In this document: piece by piece, positions 63,463-64,000 of the stretch
Layout: each line of letters opens with the position of its first letter
How positions within the stretch are numbered: position 1 is the first letter of the stretch
NCBI GenBank assembly: GCA_029262055.1
Contig: JAJDAD010000092.1
Coordinates: 186,001-250,000, forward strand
Reading direction: 5' to 3'
Source of the DNA: Candidatus Zhuqueibacterota bacterium
GTDB taxonomy: Bacteria > Zhuqueibacterota > Zhuqueibacteria > Oceanimicrobiales > Oceanimicrobiaceae
DNA: 64,000 nucleotides
Program-made: the position numbers and the translations under genes
Notes under the pieces: model-generated
The model's input: only the letters and a program-made list of their open reading frames with translations
Database searches by the model: none
What the model was told of the DNA's origin: nothing

Positions 63463-64000
63463 ATGAGATTGTTCGCCGCGGCACTGCTGTTTTGCTTAAT
63501 CGCATCTGTATCTCCGGTTTACGGCCAGGCGGCATCGCCAGGACAAGGCAAAGAAAACGCGCTTACCACACCCACTGCTTCCGAGATGCAATCCGCAGAG
63601 AAGCCAGAGAGCGCTGCCAAAGAAGAGGAAGAAAACGAAGAGATCTATCCTGACCCGAACAAAATCCCGTATCGCTCACGCAAGAGCGCACTCGTGCATT
63701 TTTTTTCCATCCCAGCGTACGTTTGGCGATTGGCCTGGACTCCTTTGGGGGCAACCGTCATTTGGGTCGAGCAAAATCGCGTGCATGAGAAGGTGAGCAA
63801 CTTCTTCTACCTCAACGACGAGCGGACGGCTTCTCTTTTCCCGTTGGTTAGCGTTGGCGGCAACACCGGAGCAGGAGCCGGACTTAGTTTTTCCCATCGG
63901 AATTTATTCGGAAAGCGGAAACGACTTTCTGCCAGCTTTCTCTACAATTCGTCGGAGAATAACTCGGCAAATATTGCTTATCAGGATTCTTCTCTGTTCG
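63463..64000 (+). CDS. Outer membrane barrel protein, 3' end outside the window
   Basis: An open frame from ATG 63463 to the last base, at least 179 codons, with no stop reached. Signal peptide LFAAALLFCLIASVSPVYGQ, an acidic linker (KEEEENEEIYPDPNKIPYRS), then an amphipathic segment and barrel strands (LFPLVSVGGNTGAGAGLSFSHRNLFGKRKRLSASFLYN). The arrangement mirrors the barrel protein at 60385. ATG 63406 is in frame but adds 19 residues before the signal peptide; GAGG at 63449-63452 supports 63463. It follows the kinase-like lipoprotein gene by 64 bases. Confidence 0.78.
   Translation, partial: MRLFAAALLFCLIASVSPVYGQAASPGQGKENALTTPTASEMQSAEKPESAAKEEEENEEIYPDPNKIPYRSRKSALVHFFSIPAYVWRLAWTPLGATVIWVEQNRVHEKVSNFFYLNDERTASLFPLVSVGGNTGAGAGLSFSHRNLFGKRKRLSASFLYNSSENNSANIAYQDSSLF

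Overview
The window reads as a chromosomal segment from a Gram-negative bacterium of the FCB group, most like the uncultured KSB1, Calditrichota or Marinimicrobia-type lineages. The reasons are the C-terminal sorting domains with the motif NYPNPFNP on four secreted proteins, an outer membrane with several Omp85-type barrels, families typical of these phyla (DUF4837, DUF4139, DUF2723, DUF5916), and frequent TTG starts. No rRNA, tRNA, insertion sequence, phage or CRISPR array was recognised.

Layout. 0.4-6.2 kb: signalling block with a hybrid-free histidine kinase (seven PAS domains, one GAF, HisKA_2 type), a double-receiver LuxR-type regulator and a lone receiver. 6.4-20.3 kb: valS, a DUF4139 protein, recG, a large DUF2723 membrane protein, a glycosyltransferase, a methyltransferase, a DUF4837 lipoprotein, purE and a purine permease. 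20.3-25.3 kb: sugar kinase, dTDP-4-dehydrorhamnose reductase, dolichol-phosphate-mannose-synthase-like enzyme and an unusual glycosyltransferase fused to a decayed phosphoglycosyl transferase. 25.3-34.7 kb: accA, then scpA-scpB-rluB-like-unknown Rossmann protein-cmk-rpsA, then lapA-lapB-like. 34.8-45.4 kb: SPOR protein, moeA, amidase, small lipoprotein, HDAC-family protein, pcm, rpiB-like, two PspC/LiaI-type membrane proteins, an MDR dehydrogenase and aroB. 45.7-58.2 kb: secreted and outer-membrane accessory proteins, including two tandem choice-of-anchor-J-like proteins that converge on a subtilase-like protein with altered catalytic residues, a stand-alone prodomain-like protein and a small ORF. 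58.3-58.4 kb: a strongly structured intergenic element. 58.7-64.0 kb: an outer-membrane cassette of three barrel proteins and a lipoprotein with kinase-like motifs; the last gene runs off the window.

The most promising undescribed systems are (1) the cassette at 58.7-64.0 kb, in which a surface or periplasmic lipoprotein with a possible atypical-kinase active site is translationally coupled to an Omp85-like barrel, and (2) the minus-strand unit at 57.6-58.2 kb, in which a small ORF and an orphan prodomain-like protein precede a subtilase-like protein whose N-terminal region is homologous to the orphan. A degenerate relative of the small ORF lies at 20.35-20.5 kb. All functional statements come from reading motifs by eye; no database search was run.
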